Below, one piece after another: positions 10,707 through 23,556 of a stretch of 64,000 nucleotides of DNA. Both the position numbers and the translations under genes were made by a program. This DNA comes from Cannabis sativa (Eukaryota > Streptophyta > Magnoliopsida > Rosales > Cannabaceae): positions 36,627,257-36,691,256 of the forward strand of contig NC_083607.1 in NCBI RefSeq assembly GCF_029168945.1, read 5' to 3'. The notes under the pieces were generated by a model, which searched no databases, had not been told where the DNA came from, and worked only from the letters and a program-made list of their open reading frames with translations. Every line of letters begins with the position of its first letter. The first letter of the stretch is position 1.

Positions 10707-12932
10707 GTACAGTTCATCCAATTTTCCAATTTTTTCGATTTTTCATGCTATTTCATGGAATTAAATTCCGATTTTTTGTGTAGTTTTGTATATTGATTTT
10801 TGTTTTTCAAATTTCAAATCTAATTATCAGAAATAAATTAATTTTAATTTTTAAAATTAATTTTAGATATTAGTGTAATTTGATTTTGAAAATAGGAAAA
10901 AATCAAGTTTTGCTTACCTTTTTCTAATTTCCTTTAAAATTTGATTATTTTATTTTTTTTAAGGTCAGATATTAATTTTTGTTGGTAACTTGACCTTAAT
11001 TAAAATAAGATCACAATAATCATGATAATTTTAAAAGAGGAAATAAGGTATTTTTGTTAACTTTTAAATTTTGTTATTTTTTAATTAAATTAAATTGTAA
11101 AACAAGAAAAGGGTATGTATTTACCATTTTCTATTTTTTTTTAATTTATTAAATAACATGAAATTTAAAAGGAAAGTTAGCAATTTATTTTGAAATGACA
11201 TTTAGGTTACCCAAAACCTAATTTTTCAAAATGGTAGGTTTAATTTTAATTTTATTTTTCGAAATAAATGATTAAAATTAAATAAATCCTACATCCAACT
11301 ATCCAAATCTAACCTTGTTGCAGGAGTATGTGTTTTAGATTGTTTGTAAGTTTTCTAAAACCTATTATTGCTTGATCTAAATTGCCTTGGTTAACTAGAT
11401 AAAAGATCAGATGATCTAGTTTTAACCAAAGGTTCAATTGACGATAGATCAAGTAAATAATTTGTAACAGGTAATTTTTACAAACTTCTTTCATCTGTGT
11501 ATGACTTAGCAACATGATAGGATCCATCCAAATGTGTATGTCTGTGTGAGCCTATATGTTTAATTTCTATTATAGATACATATAGGTGGTTGTTGCTAAA
11601 TAAAATATCATAACTGATAGATTTTATTTAGGCTCATTTAGTTGTGAGCCTATTCAATTAATAACAGTTATTCATTGTAAGGTTAAATTCCTCTCTTTTG
11701 GGCCTTGTGTGAGAGTTGGGAGCCTTAGAAGTGGGTGCGACATACTGGACCCAGCTCCCCCTCACATGAACAACCCCAATTGTGAAGGCCCATTTGCCTG
11801 ATTTGGATAACTGTGCTAGGTTAATTATATTAGTTTGACCTAATAAAAGATTGATTAGCAACATAATTAATTTCATTGTTCCTTGAAATTAATTTAAGAA
11901 AAACATAGTTTGAATAGTCATATTCTAGAAAGCTATATGTATTTTTCTTGTTTTAATTAAATATGGAATTATAACCATATAAATTCTTTCTGAATCTTAA
12001 TTTTATAATTTCATTAAATATTCCTATTCAAGTTGAGATTTAGTTAAATCTATCAAATCAACTTAGATTTGAATATTTTTGAATTTCCTATTATAAATTA
12101 AGTTGAGGAATTTTGGAAATTGGTTATTAAGATTCTTTAGATATTTTTTAAGTTGATATTTTCTAAATATGGGAACTTAAAATGGAATATCTTCTAAATT
12201 AAGTGGTTACTACTTAATTGGTAATATTTAATTAAGTCATTGTTTGAGGAATATTTTTAAGTTGGGTATTTAGATTTTCTAAACAACTTACATAAGATAT
12301 TTTTCAAAATTATTCCATTTTTGAAATTTAATTAAAGTTTTTACTTTAATTTGTAATATTTCATTATTGAGATATGGAATATAAATGATTAGATAAAATA
12401 CATGTTTAAATAATGAGCTTTAATCAAAGAGAAATTCGATCTCCATTGTTGGTTTTACATAGCTATTGTTTTAGTGAGTAATCCTCCCTAATGGAGGAAC
12501 GTTCATTAGCAAGTTAGCGCCGTTTAATCTCGAAAGATAAGTATTCTTATAGGTTTATTTATATGGTTAATGACCACCCTAATGGTGGCGACTATGTAAG
12601 ACTTATAAGAATGCGAAACAATGGTAGATGCTCATAAGATAGAATTGCCTTGACTCTCGCCTAAACGGGACAACGCTGAATTCCAATCTTGATCGAATAA
12701 AAGGTTGCTAGAATGTTTGACATTTTAGATGAATTGACAACTCTATTCAATGGATGATGCTTTGACTCTCGCCTAAACGGGACACTGTATCAGTTCGTTG
12801 GAAACCTTGGAAAATAAACTATGTTAGATTTAGTATTTTTATAACATAAGTGATTGTTTGTTTTCTGAACCTGTGTATGAATTTATAGAACCAAAACCTT
12901 ACTTCTGTTTATTGATATGTTGTAGTGCCAAA

Positions 12933-13096
12933 ATGAATAACCCTCATCCCGATCCACTCCTAGTTAGTATCTTTGCAAAAGAACTCAATAGTGTGAAAAT
13001 GCATCCTAGTAGTTGCATTAACTCGCACCTATTGTTGATGAATCTGAAATCCAAAAGGCAAATCTACTAGGAATTGATTTATCAAAGGAACAATGG
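12933..13096 (+). pseudogene. Truncated Copia I gag N-terminus
   Basis: ATG at 12933 begins MNNPHPDPLLVSIFAKEL, also recognisable in Copia II near 51780. The frame ends at 13070. The next frame starts inside the C-terminal part of gag, so the central gag domain is deleted. This alone would stop the element making particles. Confidence 0.6.
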
Positions 13097-14404
13097 GTGA
13101 AACTCATACTTTATAGTCTTCCTCAGGAGTATAACAGTTTTGTTCTATATTACTTATTGAACAATCCTAACTCCTCCGACATGGACAAACTCGAGTCTGA
13201 GTTGAGGGCCCATGAGCGGGATCTGATTGCAATGAGACCTGCTAGCATTGCAAGTTCTAATCAGAGGAAGAAGATTAAGCATGAGGGCTCCAACAAAGCT
13301 GCTTCTTCAAGTACAAATGTCAGACATCATGTTCTATGTGCGAATTGTAATGGAAAGGGACATAAAGAAGAACAATGTCCCAGGCTTCTAGACAATTCAA
13401 ACGAAGGTGATGCTTTTGTATTTGAATCATGTGTTTTAGAGAACGAAAAATCCTCGTGGATTGTTGATTCTGGATCTACTAACCATGTATGTTCTTCATT
13501 ACAGCTGCTTGAAACTTGGGAGAATCTTCACCCAGATGAGTTAAAGCTTAAAGTTGGAAATGGCGAGTTGGTATCAGTTAAAGCAAGAGGAACAGCCCGA
13601 ATCAAGTTTAATTCTAAGAAGTTTTTACTTTTAGAGAATGTTTTATATATTCCTAATTTTAGTAGAAACTTGAATAGTGTTTCATGTTTACAGACACAAT
13701 TTTATATATTGAATTTTTCGAGTTCAAATTGTTCAGTTTCTCGTAATGGATTTCATATATGTGTTGCAAACATGGAACGAGGGCTTTATGTTTTAAGACC
13801 TAATACTCAAATCTCACTAAATACTGAACTTTTCAATGTAGCTAGACCTAGAAGCCTTAAGAGAAAAGAGATTGATAATGATGATCAAACTTATCTATGG
13901 CATTTACGTTTAGGTCATATAGGTTTTGATAGACTCAATAGGCTAACCAAAGACGGTCCATTAAAAAATGTCGTCTTAGGAGAGCTGCCAGTCTGCGAGT
14001 CTTGCCTAGAAGGTAAAATGACCAAACGTTCTTTCTCTGCAAAGGGAGAGCGTGCCAAAGAACCCCTAGGGTTAGTACATTCAGATGTTTGCGGACCGCT
14101 GAATGTAAAAGCCAGAGGAGGTTATGAGTATTTCGTCACTTTCATTGACGATTTCTCTAGATATAGTTTTCTTTACCTAATGCAAAAGAAATCTGAAACG
14201 TTTGAAAAGTTTCAGGAATTTCATGCTTTGGCTCAAAACCAATTAGGTAAAACATTAAAGATCTTGCGAACTAATAGGGGTGGAGAATATATGGATATGC
14301 AGTTCAAAGATCATTTAATTGAACTTGGAATTGAATCCCAATATACTGCCCCTAGCACTCCACGACGAATGGAGTTGCAGAAAGAAGAAATCGCACTCTC
14401 TTAG
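13097..14404 (+). pseudogene. Copia I gag C-terminus, protease and integrase
   Basis: 435 codons open. A zinc knuckle lies at residues 81-94 (C81, C84, H89, C94). The aspartic protease motif WIVDSGST has its catalytic Asp at 124. The integrase zinc domain has H269, H274, C300 and C303. In the integrase core the first catalytic Asp is D330 (HSD). The second is replaced by Asn at 393 (TNRGGE instead of TDRGGE), one G-to-A change. A one-base deletion near 14364 shifts the frame before the third catalytic residue, whose block NGVAERRNRTL is still readable from 14368 in the next frame. The start is the frame's first Met and not a natural start, because gag is deleted upstream. Confidence 0.9.
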
Positions 14405-16569
14405 AAATGGTTAGGTCTATGCTGAGTTACTCAACTCTGTCTACGTCGTTCTGGGGATATGCTATTCAAATGGCAAACGACATTTTAAATGTTGTTCCAT
14501 CTAAAGCAGTCCCTAAGACACCCGTCGAACTATGGAATGGTCGCACACCTAGTTTGCGCCATTATAGGATTTGGGGGTGACCTGCTCACGTCTTAAGAAA
14601 GAAAGAAAGCAAACTGGAATCGCGAACTGAAGTTTGCATGTTTGTCGGAAATTCTAAAGAGACTAGGGGTGGACTATTCTATAGTCACAAGGATAACAAA
14701 GTGTTTGTCTCTACAAATGCTACTTTCCTTGAAGAGAACTATATGAAAGACAACAAACCGAAAAGTGAAATTGTATTAGAGGAAATGCTCACAGATACTG
14801 TTCCTTCAAATGTACCATCTTCTTCTACTCAAGAAGAGGAACATCCCACTCCCTCAGTTGTAGCAACTGAGAAAACTACTACTAAAGCTCCTGTTCAGAA
14901 AGTCACCGCTCCTCGTCGTAGTGGGAGGGTTTCAACGAAACCATCTCGTTATGGCTTGGATGGTGAAATCAATATGGTCGTTGGTGACGGTATTGATGAC
15001 GACCCATTGACCTATAAACAGGCAATGGCAAGTCCGCAATGGAAGCGATGGTCAGCCGGTATGGATTCAGAAATGGATTCCATGAAAAAGAACAAAGTCT
15101 GGGAATATGTAGAACCACCTGAAGATTTTCGTCCAATTGGATGTAAATGGGTCTACAAGAAGAAAAGAGGTGCTGGAGGCAAAGTCGAAACTTTCAAAGC
15201 TAGACTGGTCGCCAAGGGTTATACCCAAAGAGAAGGTGTGGACTATGAGGAAACTTTTAGTCCTGTTGCCATGCTCAAATCCATCCGAATTCTTCTCTCC
15301 ATAGCTGTCGCTTTAGATTATGAAATCTGGCAAATGGATGTCAAGACAGCCTTTCTTAATGGGCTTCTTGAAGAAACCATCTATATGGAGCAACCAGAAG
15401 GTTATGTTCTTCCTGGGCAGGAGAATAAAGTTTGCAAATTAAATAGGTCCATATATGGGCTTAAGCAAGCTTCTCGCTCATGGAACAAAAGGTTTGATGA
15501 GATCATCAAGACCTACGGTTTTCATCAGAATGAAGATGAACCTTGTGTTTACCAACTCAAGGAAAACCAAGTAGTAGTATTCCTGGTCCTTTATGTTGAT
15601 GACATTTTGATCATTGGAAACAATGTGAAGAAAATGACTCACATCAAAGAATGGCTTGACACTCAATTCGACATGAAAGACTTGGGTGAGGCAGCCTATG
15701 TTCTTGGTATTCAGATTGTCAGAAACCGGAAGAACAGATCCCTTGCTCTCTCTCAAACAGCCTACATTGACAAAGTTCTTGAGAGATTTTCCATGACCAA
15801 TACCAAAGGGGAAAACATGCCCTCTAGACATGGTATCCGTCTATCTAAGGAACAGTGTCCTACTGATCCTCAAGAGATAGAAGACATGGCAAAAATTCCT
15901 TATGCTTCTGCAGTTGGGAGTCTGATGTATGCTATGCTATGCACTAGACCTGACATCTGCTATGCAGTTGGAATCGTGAGCAGGTATAAGTCAAATCCAG
16001 GAAGGGTACATTAGAATGCGGTTAAGTATATTTTGAAATACTTAAAGAGTACAAGAGATTATGTATTAGTCTACAAGGGTGGTGCTTTGAATCCCTTAGG
16101 CTATACAGACTCAGATTTCCAGGGATGTCTTGAAGACAGGAAATCTACATCTGGGATGGTGTTTACTCTTGGGGGTGGAGCAGTGGTTTGGAGAAGTGCT
16201 AAACAAACTGCGATTTCGGATTCTACCATGGAGGCAGAATACATAGATGCTCCTGTATGAGCTAAAGAGGTTGTCTGGCTTAGGAAGTTCTTCACCAGTC
16301 TTGGTGTAGTTCCTGGAATGGAAAGGCCTCTAGTCCTGCTTTGTGATAACAGTGGAGCTATAGCCAACAGTAAGGAACCTCGGAGCCACAAGAGAAGTAC
16401 GCACATAGAAAGAAAGTATCATATTATCAGAGAATATGTGGCAATAGGGGATGTACTGGTGGAGAAAGTGGATACGCAGGATAACTTGGCTGATCCATTC
16501 ACCAAAGTCTTGGTAGTAACTTCATTCGAAAAGCACCGTCAGAATTTAGGATTAATTGAAATGTACTGA
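14365..16569 (+). pseudogene. Copia I integrase end, reverse transcriptase and RNase H
   Basis: One frame from the shift near 14364 to the stop at 16567-16569, broken by TGA at 14578 (Cys in WGCPAHV), TAG at 16012 (Trp in EHWNAVKY) and TGA at 16258. The longest open part (14638-16014, 458 codons) contains the RT: WVYKKKRGAGG, MDVKTAFLNG with its catalytic Asp at 234, SIYGLKQASRSW, and YVDD at 319-322. RNase H follows with YTDSDFQGCLEDRKSTSG, VVWRSAKQ and EAEYI, then LLCDNSGAI and KHIERKYHIIRE-like blocks to the C-terminus. The catalytic residues are present, so only the three stops and the shift disable this half. Confidence 0.92.
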
Positions 16570-16588
16570 TTTGTTTTATATTAGTGCA

Positions 16589-16598
16589 AGTGGGAGTT
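16589..16598 (+). other. Copia I polypurine tract
   Basis: AGTGGGAGTT immediately before the 3' LTR. The same tract precedes the LTRs at 7522 and 54837. Confidence 0.75.
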
Positions 16599-18482
16599 TG
16601 TTGGGTTTTATGCCCTATATAAAACTCTGTTTCAATGTAATCCAGATTATGCTATATCAATAAAGTAACAGAAGTAGTTTTTCATTCACTTGTGTATGTT
16701 TTGGTTCACTTAATCAATTGCTTGTCTATTTGATTTATAAATTCATCCAAACCCCTTTCACATACTTGAACATGTTTATTGTGTTGTCAACACAGTGGAA
16801 AATAAACATGACTATGTGAATAAAGTATTCCTAGATTTATCAGAACACTGGGTTTCACTGATATGACAATCTACAACAGAGTTTACTTACATTTGGAGAA
16901 ATGTTATGTTCTTTCCAGAACATAGGTTAAAGTAAAGCTCAGGTTGGATGCATGGAGTATGCATTGGAATGGACCGATATTGAACTTTGAATTAGATTTT
17001 GAAACTTACCGTAGACATCTATTCAATTCAATATCAGAAGTTGATCCTAGATCACATGATCTAAATCCTGATATGGTTAGGCTTAATTTCAAGAGTGTTA
17101 TTCGTGTTCTTTGATTTGTTAGTTAAGCCTAAAACTTTAGTCTGGGCAATACATACATTTTGGGAACACGGTAGTGCGATTGAGTGGGAGCGCTAACATA
17201 AATATGGAGTCTATAGCTTCTATCTGGCGAATAGTAAGCAAAGGGTGGTTTCATTCGAGCTTAACCAAACGAGATAAATGATTGAGTACTCATTTCACTT
17301 AGTTGAAATATCACTTATACAGGGTTAAGTGTTTTAAGGATAAAATACATTGTAGGGTGTTACGGTAATTTAAGTCCCTTTACAGTGTAGATCATCCATA
17401 TAGAGGATCATTGATCACATTAGGATTATAACAATGGATAACTAATAATGTGTCTATATGGTGGAACATATAGAGCATTCTATATACTGAGAGTGCAATT
17501 CTGAGTTCTATGTGTGGATTCAACGAAGAATTAATAAGTCAGTGAATTTAAGTGGTAAATTCAAGATCTGCTTATTGGAAGCTCGGATATATAGACCCAT
17601 GGTCCCCTCACTAGTTGAGATGATATTACTTGTAGGACTCATTTAATTGATTTTAATTAATCAATTAAAAATTCTCAAGATAGACTTGTCAGTTTGAGAA
17701 TTTAGCACTCATTAAGGGCAAAACAGTAAATAGAGATTTTGAAGGGCATATTTATTAATTAGGAAACTTTAATTAGTTTCATTATTAATAAAATAAATGA
17801 TAATATATTATTTGATAATTATTTGTAATTATTAAGTAATTGGATTTATCATTAATATGGTTGAACAATGGAATTGACAACATTTCACAAAAAAGGGAAA
17901 CTATCAAGTGTAGGAAAAGGAAAGTTGGAAAAGAGGCAAGCCTTGTTTCCACATTGCCTAGGCCGGCCCCTTTACCTTCCTTTTCCCCTTGATTTTCTCA
18001 GTTCAAAATGTCAATCATAGCCCTTGGTGGTCTTCTATAAATAGAAGGCAAAGGCTTCAGAGTTTAACACAACTGTACAAGCTTTTCACAGCATTATTCT
18101 GAAAGAATTTTCTCTCAGAAAATTCTCTCTGAGCCGCCACCCTCTCTCTCTCTATACCTTCACTGTTTCGAAATGTATGAGTGCTAGAGTAGTGCCCACA
18201 CACATCAAGTAATACCTCAATCATAGTGAGGAAGGCTGTGTAGATTTCAGAGACAACAAAGAAGGACTTTCGGGCTCAGATCTTGATTATACTCTGCTAC
18301 AGAAAGGAATCAAGGGTTAGAGATCTGAGTGGGAGGAGACATATATATTCCGCTGCAATCACTGTAAGATTTCTCATACTCTTATGTGTTTAATTTCATA
18401 TCGTTTTAGAAGTTCATATTTAGGTTGTTAAATCAACATACTTGTGAGTAGATCTAAGTTCCTGGTAAAATAACTTCCAACA
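16599..18482 (+). repeat. Copia I 3' LTR
   Basis: TGTTGGGTTTTATGCCC...ACTTCCAACA, 1884 bp, nearly identical to the 5' copy. It is followed by target duplication TTAAT. Confidence 0.93.
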
Positions 18483-19436
18483 TTAATAAGTCGGTGAATT
18501 TAGGTTATAAATTCTTGATCTGCTTATTGGAAGCTCGGTTATATAGACCCATGGTTCCCCCACTAGTTGAGGTAATATTTCTTGTAAGACTCATATAATT
18601 GGTTTTGATTAATCAATTATAATTCTCAAATTAGACTATGTCTATTTGTGAATTTTTCACTAAGTAAGGGCAAAATTGTAAGGAAAGACTTTTAGGGGCA
18701 TATTTGTTAATTGTGATACTTTGTATGGTTCAATTAATAAATATGATAAATGACAATATTATTTAATAATTATTTATAGTTATTAAATAATTAGAATTGG
18801 CATTTAAATGGTTGAATTAGAAAATTGGCGTTTATGAGAAAATCAGATGCAAAAGTGATAAAACTGCAAAATTGCAAAAAGTGAGGCCCAAATCCATACT
18901 GCCATGGCCGGCCACTTTTATAGGAATTATCCTCTGATATTTTCATTATTTTAATGCCAAATAATTCAAACATAACCCTAGTGGAATGCTATATATAGAT
19001 AGTGAAGGCTTCAGGAAAATTACACATAACTTTCACACTTTTTTTCATTTAGAAAAACCTGAGCCTTCTCTCTATACCTGGCCACCCACTCTCTCTCTCT
19101 CTTCTTTCTTAAGATTTCAAAATACTTAGTGCTTAGAGTAGTGCCCACACACAGCAAGTGATACCTCAATCATAGTGAGGAAGATCGTGAAGAAAGACTT
19201 TCAGCAAGAAGGAGAGAAAGAGATGCAGGTTCAGATATTCATAATGCTCTGCTACAGAAAGGAATCAAGGGCTAGATATCTGAACGGAAGGAGTCATTAT
19301 ATGCAGCTGCACCCAATGTAAGGTTTACTAAACTTTATATGTGTTTATTTTATAATCATTTTAGAAGTTCATATTTAGGGTGTTAATCAACATACTTGTG
19401 AGTAGATCTAAGATCCTGGTAAAATAATTTCCAACA
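18483..19436 (+). repeat. Copia 0 3' LTR, second part
   Basis: Resumes with the second TTAAT and continues with AAGTCGGTGAATTTAGG, the TATATA box near 18990, the CT-rich leader near 19090 and the end TTTCCAACA. It closes the LTR begun at 7522. The five bases after it, AATTT (19437-19441), would be its target duplication; the matching copy is outside the window. Confidence 0.88.
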
Positions 19437-19556
19437 AATTTTTGCTGTGTATATTTTCTCTTCTCCTTTTATTTTTGTACTAGTAGGTGAGTCCATCATG
19501 GATAGCTTACTAGTATTACTCGGTGTACTCACCTCCTCGCTTTTTCCTTTTTCCAA
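19437..19556 (+). other. Short flank between Copia 0 and the PF04195-like gene
   Basis: About 120 bp with no domain, directly before the first Met of the PF04195-like frame. A T/C-rich stretch and a short repeat GGTGAGTC / GTACTCACC are all that can be seen. It may be the gene's 5' UTR. Confidence 0.4.
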
Positions 19557-21468
19557 ATGCGTTATAGCGATTATTGGGGAGGTGAACACCGAGTAGACGA
19601 GGACCTTCTTCAGCTTTTATTTGAAGATTGTCTGGCGTCGCCCCCGCACAACTCGTCTGGGGACGAGGGGCTTAGTAGTGTGTCAGAGATGCCCGACCAC
19701 CTCTACCGAGAGAGAATAGGTGGTAAAGAGTACAACAGGCACATTTGGGAGCTTGAAAAGGGGATACAATCTTATTTGCCCCGAGAGTGGACATACACTC
19801 TTCCTTTTTGTTAGGTCAACATTCCCGTAAGGGTGCCCATCGGCCCGTCAGGGGAGCTCCCCTTGGTCGAGACTGCTATAACCACCGCAAAACAACCTAC
19901 CATGTTGAACGCTATGGCTCGCATTAAAAAGAAGAGTCGGGTTGGCTCTTCTGACAGTCCTCATATGGCAAAGGTCATCACTAAACGGGGGGTATTTGAC
20001 GATCTTGAGACTGGTTCCGACGATGGAGCCATGGAGGAGATAGTCAGAGAGTTTGAGAAGTGGGTGGAAGAGGAGGCTAAGAATACCCTCCACAAAGCCA
20101 CCAAAGAGAAAGAACCAACCGACGGTTCCCAACCAGCCATTCTCAAAATTAGAGAGTTTGCCCCGATAGTGATTAAGGAGGTTCGCACTTCTCGTTGCAA
20201 AACAAAGCAGACCCCCTCCGTGGCCCCCTCTAGCAGTCTTAGCGAGACCCAATTCCAATATGTGGAGGAGATGACTGTGAATGGCAAGGATTGCCAGTTA
20301 ACACTCCCCTCCCCAAATCAGTTGGCACATGATCCTGGAGAGGGACTGTGTGCATGGTCCCATCGCCATATTACTTATGGGGGGCACTCCCCCTTCATAA
20401 TTTTTTCAAAGATGTGGCTGATTATTTTGGAATCAGTACGGGGCAGTTCTCTCCCTTGGCCATGCGAGTCCTTACCGGCATATTTTTTTTATATAAGTTG
20501 ATGAGATGGAAGTGGCCGACAGGCCATGAGGTTCACTATCTCTTCGATCTGAGACCGAACAGCAGCGAGCATCGGTCGGGATATTACGGATTTCAGCATG
20601 CACACAGGAATGTTAAATTCCTTCATGGTATAGAAAAGTTGTCGAAGGAACATGATTTCAAAACTCTCTATTTTTTGGTGAAGGACATTGGGACTAAACA
20701 CACCAAATTCCAAATGGTGGACCAATTTGAGAAGCCTTCCCCCACCCTTGCCATGTACGAGAGGGCTCTTGCATTAGCCCAACTGCCTGACTATAAGAAG
20801 GATCTAAACATTCTAACATCCCCCTGGGCATTAGATGATTTTAGGTTCAACTTTGTTGTTACCCCTTCTAGCGGAGTACGGGAAATCCCGCGACCCTTAG
20901 GATCTCTGATGCTGGCACTGACAGCAATAGCGAAAAGCACTATGCCCGGGTCTTCTAAGAACAGACCAATTAGGAAGTGTGACTCTCTTGGTGATGATCG
21001 CTATTTTTCTTTCTTATTGCATTTCTTCATTAATTTGCATGTTATTATATGTTACTAATCATTTTTGTGTGTTTTGTAGATATGGCCAGCCTGTTGCGAC
21101 AAACGACCTACCAGAAGCAAGAGGGTTCCCCCTCTAATGCCTCTCCCATGGCTCCTCCTGGTAGGGTTAGGAAGACTAACTCTCGCTTGACCATCAATAT
21201 TCACACCCCTATTGTTGGATCGTCTGTCTCATCTCGGCCGCCTCCTCCTGACTCCGCATCTGGGTCTACCAATGATACAATCCTCATTGGCTCGACGTCC
21301 ACGGGAGTCGAGTCACTGGCTGCACTGTCCTTAGAAGGTCATTGTCAAGATTTGTCCACGCGTTTGATGGTGGCACGTAGCCACACAGAGGGCCTCATGG
21401 ACATCATGGACAAGACCATGTCTAAGCTTAATTGTTTGTCCCCTGCCCATATCGTTGCTCTTGGGTGC
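19557..21468 (+). pseudogene. PF04195-like (putative gypsy type transposon) gene, exon 1 and most of exon 2
   Basis: Exon 1 (19557-20990) is open except for TAG at 19812 and a one-base shift near the G-run at about 20380. It holds an acidic, charged N-terminal part and then the domain around LPLHNFFKDVADYFGIS, TGIFFLYKLMRW and the YYGFQHAHRN region. From memory this fits plant PF04195 proteins. A GT-AG intron (20991-21079) joins it in frame to exon 2 (from 21080), a Ser/Pro-rich linker. The frame is cut at 21468 by the Tekay element, 15 coding bases before exon 2 ends. The rest lies at 32945-33547. Function of this family is unknown to me. Such frames occur as extra, often antisense, ORFs in Tat-lineage retroelements, and the Tat pol tail on the minus strand at 34204 suggests that here too. 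Confidence 0.7.
20991..21079 (+). other. Predicted intron 1 of the PF04195-like gene
   Basis: GTGATG...TTTTGTAG, 89 bp, T-rich towards the acceptor. It splits an Asp codon (G|AT), and the flanking frames agree. The donor context is weak, so the donor could lie a few bases away. Confidence 0.55.
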
Positions 21469-23101
21469 TGTAATGACCGCTTTAGTAATTTGAATTAGTA
21501 AAGGCAATTAGCACTAATTTTTATTATTTTATTATTATTTATGAATTTATTTAATTGCAGAACCCAATATTTGGAAATAAATATTAGAGTTATAATTTCT
21601 CAATTCTACAGATTTTATTAAACTCTAGGGGTATTATTTAGCTTACATGTGAAATATGTTATTTTTGTAATTTTTGCTTGGCGACAACGGAAAATGCGAT
21701 GGATGGCTAGTTTGATCACATGGGTAAGTTTAGAACCTTATTTCTTAGTGGGAAATACTTTAGATAAATTAAAATATCGGGATTGAGCGGGGTTATGGAA
21801 TTAGACCATTTTACCCCTAGCTTTTGAAACACCTAAGTTATTAACTTAAAGGGCAAATTGGCAATTTTAATTAGGGTTGGGTGGCTGTCTAGGAGTGTGG
21901 CACGTGGCCACTTGTTTTCCGCCAAGGCTTGGAATGAGGAAATCATTTTCTCATTTTGGAAAAATAGGAAAAAAATCAAGAAAATCAAGAAAACCCTTTC
22001 TTTCTCTTCTTTTTTTTCGTACCAGCCAACCAAGGGGGAATTCATTACTGGATTTTGTGTTTTCAGCAGGGATTGAAGGAGGAATTAATCAAGGTAAACC
22101 CTAATTGCTCTCTAGTTATGATTTTCTCAAGTTTTATTTGGTTTCAAGAGTTGATTTTGAGTTTTAGGAGCTGTTAGGATTAGGGTTGTTTGGAGTTCGA
22201 ATTTTATGTTTAATTTGAGTTGTTTTAGGATCCTAGCAGCTGGTTTTGAGGTTTGTTGTAAGTTTTATGCAACTTTGAGCTTTGAGTTCAAAGCTTTGAG
22301 CTTTAATGGCAACTTGAGTGTTAATGGTTTGTTCTGTGATTTGTTGGTTGGAAAATGTTGTGTATGCCCTTATTAGGTACTCTGGAAGGTTTCATTGCAT
22401 TTAGTGGATAATTGAGCAACAAATGAAAGACTTTGGGAAACCTGGTGCAAACCGGCTAGCCAGTTTTGGTAGGGTTCCCCAGGCCTTTCATTTTCTCAAT
22501 TTTCATCTTTGCGGTGACTCGGTTAGGTGTTTCCCCATTTCTAGAGTTAGAATAACCCATTGAGAGTATAACAGAACTTAGGGTTTTAGTTTTGGGTTAG
22601 GGTTTTAATCATGTAACTTACCCGGTTTTAAAATGTGAATAGGGCATCCATCTAGCACAAGATTCTTGTTCAGGTCGGCCAGCACACTTGAATTCGAAAA
22701 TCAAGTAAGAACTGAATATAACGTATGATATGAATATCTGGATGTATGTTGTAACACCCTAACTAACATAGGCGTATTACGTGATTTTTAAACATGCTGT
22801 GCAGCTCGTTGCTAATCAACGAGGTTTATGGAAAACGTGATTAATTAAAATTTTTGCTTTTTAATTAAACTTGTAAAATATAATTACAAAAAGACTCGGG
22901 ATCCCGATTACAAAATCATTTACAAAAATTTAACTGTTTATACAAAATAAATGTCGCCTAGCGACTAGTTACAAAATCAGCCCGCTGTCCCGAGGATCGT
23001 ACTCTCCAGGCCTAACCGCCCCGACATGTACAATCTTCACAAGCTCGTTCACGGTCCATCAGCTTTAGCCTTGCCTTTACCTACACATAAACGTAGAACT
23101 G

Positions 23102-23117
23102 TGAGTCGACAGACTCA
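23102..23117. repeat. TGAGTC hairpin in the solo LTR
   Basis: TGAGTC-GACA-GACTCA, followed by GTAAGAAA. Equivalents are at 25555-25570 and 32564-32579 (TGAGTC-TATC-GACTCA) and at 2222-2238 and 3971-3987 (TGAGTCA-CAA-TGACTCA). In each family it lies about 330-380 bases from the LTR 3' end. Confidence 0.7.
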
Positions 23118-23189
23118 GTAAGAAAAGCATAATAATATTCATACATAATCCCGGTCATGATCAGACGCCCATACCCCTGATCATAACCC

Positions 23190-23285
23190 TAACTGCCGTG
23201 TCCAACACGATACTGAGTCCCACTACTGCCGTGTCCAACACGGCACTGAGTCACTACTGCCGTGTCCAACACGGTACTGAGTTCT
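23190..23285. repeat. Three-copy hairpin tandem repeat in the solo LTR
   Basis: Three units of about 31 bases built on ACTGCCGTGTCCAACACGG and TACTGAGTC. Each can fold as CCGTGT-CCA-ACACGG (the first unit has one arm change). Confidence 0.75.
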
Positions 23286-23317
23286 GAACGTTCATAGGGA
23301 CGGTACTATTGACACGT

Positions 23318-23556
23318 AACAGCCTGATAGGTCGAACCGGTCATACTCCGGCTGCTGGTCATACTCCAGCCTGTACCGACGTGTTACTATATCCGCCTGA
23401 TCGGTCGAACCGGTCATACTCCGGCTGCTGGTCATACTCCAGCATGTACCGACGGGATACGTCAATAGTACGGAACCACCAACCAAGTGTCAGCCTGATC
23501 GGTCGAACCGGTCATACTCCGGCTGCTGGTCATACTCCAGCCTGTACCGACGTGAC
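23318..23556. repeat. Three-copy minisatellite in the solo LTR
   Basis: Three copies of a block of about 60 bases containing GGTCGAACCGGTCATACTCC and GGCTGCTGGTCATACTCCAG, starting near 23321, 23397 and 23494, with unequal spacers. The minus strand can form small hairpins such as CTGGAGTATGACCAG and CCGGAGTATGACCGG. Confidence 0.75.

Larger units (their letters stand above)
10321..12932 (+). other. Copia I untranslated leader with GC-rich hairpin block
   Basis: 2.6 kb without credible coding sequence, between primer site and gag. Most of it is AT-rich and aligns with 49154-51780 of Copia II and 62950-64000 of Copia III. A GC-rich island at 10590-10710 contains two hairpins, GGCTGC-TT-GCAGCC near 10623 and the covarying stem at 10681-10706. 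The block GACTCTCGCCTAAACGGGAC occurs twice (near 12652 and 12762). Short open frames here (10571-10783, 11309-11527 and others) show no domain. Confidence 0.7.
8451..18482 (+). mobile_element. Copia I: complete Angela/TAR-like Ty1/Copia element
   Basis: A 10,032 bp element with LTRs at 8451-10320 and 16599-18482, both TGTTGG...CCAACA. It is flanked by TTAAT (8446-8450 and 18483-18487). Order: 5' LTR, primer site, 2.6 kb leader, truncated gag, protease, integrase, RT, RNase H, polypurine tract, 3' LTR. The order protease-integrase-RT is the Copia hallmark. The LTR start and length and the RT block RSIYGLKQASRSWN resemble the Angela/TAR lineage, as judged from memory of the family. The LTRs look very similar, with a small internal difference near 8980-9000, so the insertion is fairly young. 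It cannot be autonomous because gag and pol are broken. Confidence 0.93.

Noticed and set aside
15478..15831. 117-codon minus-strand frame over the Copia RT, and similar frames over gag and pol
   Set aside because: Antisense shadows of clear Copia, Tekay and Athila coding frames.
23190..23556. Regular repeats that could suggest a CRISPR array
   Set aside because: Only three units of each type, spacers not of constant length, no cas genes, located within a plant LTR with clear TSD. They are LTR minisatellites.
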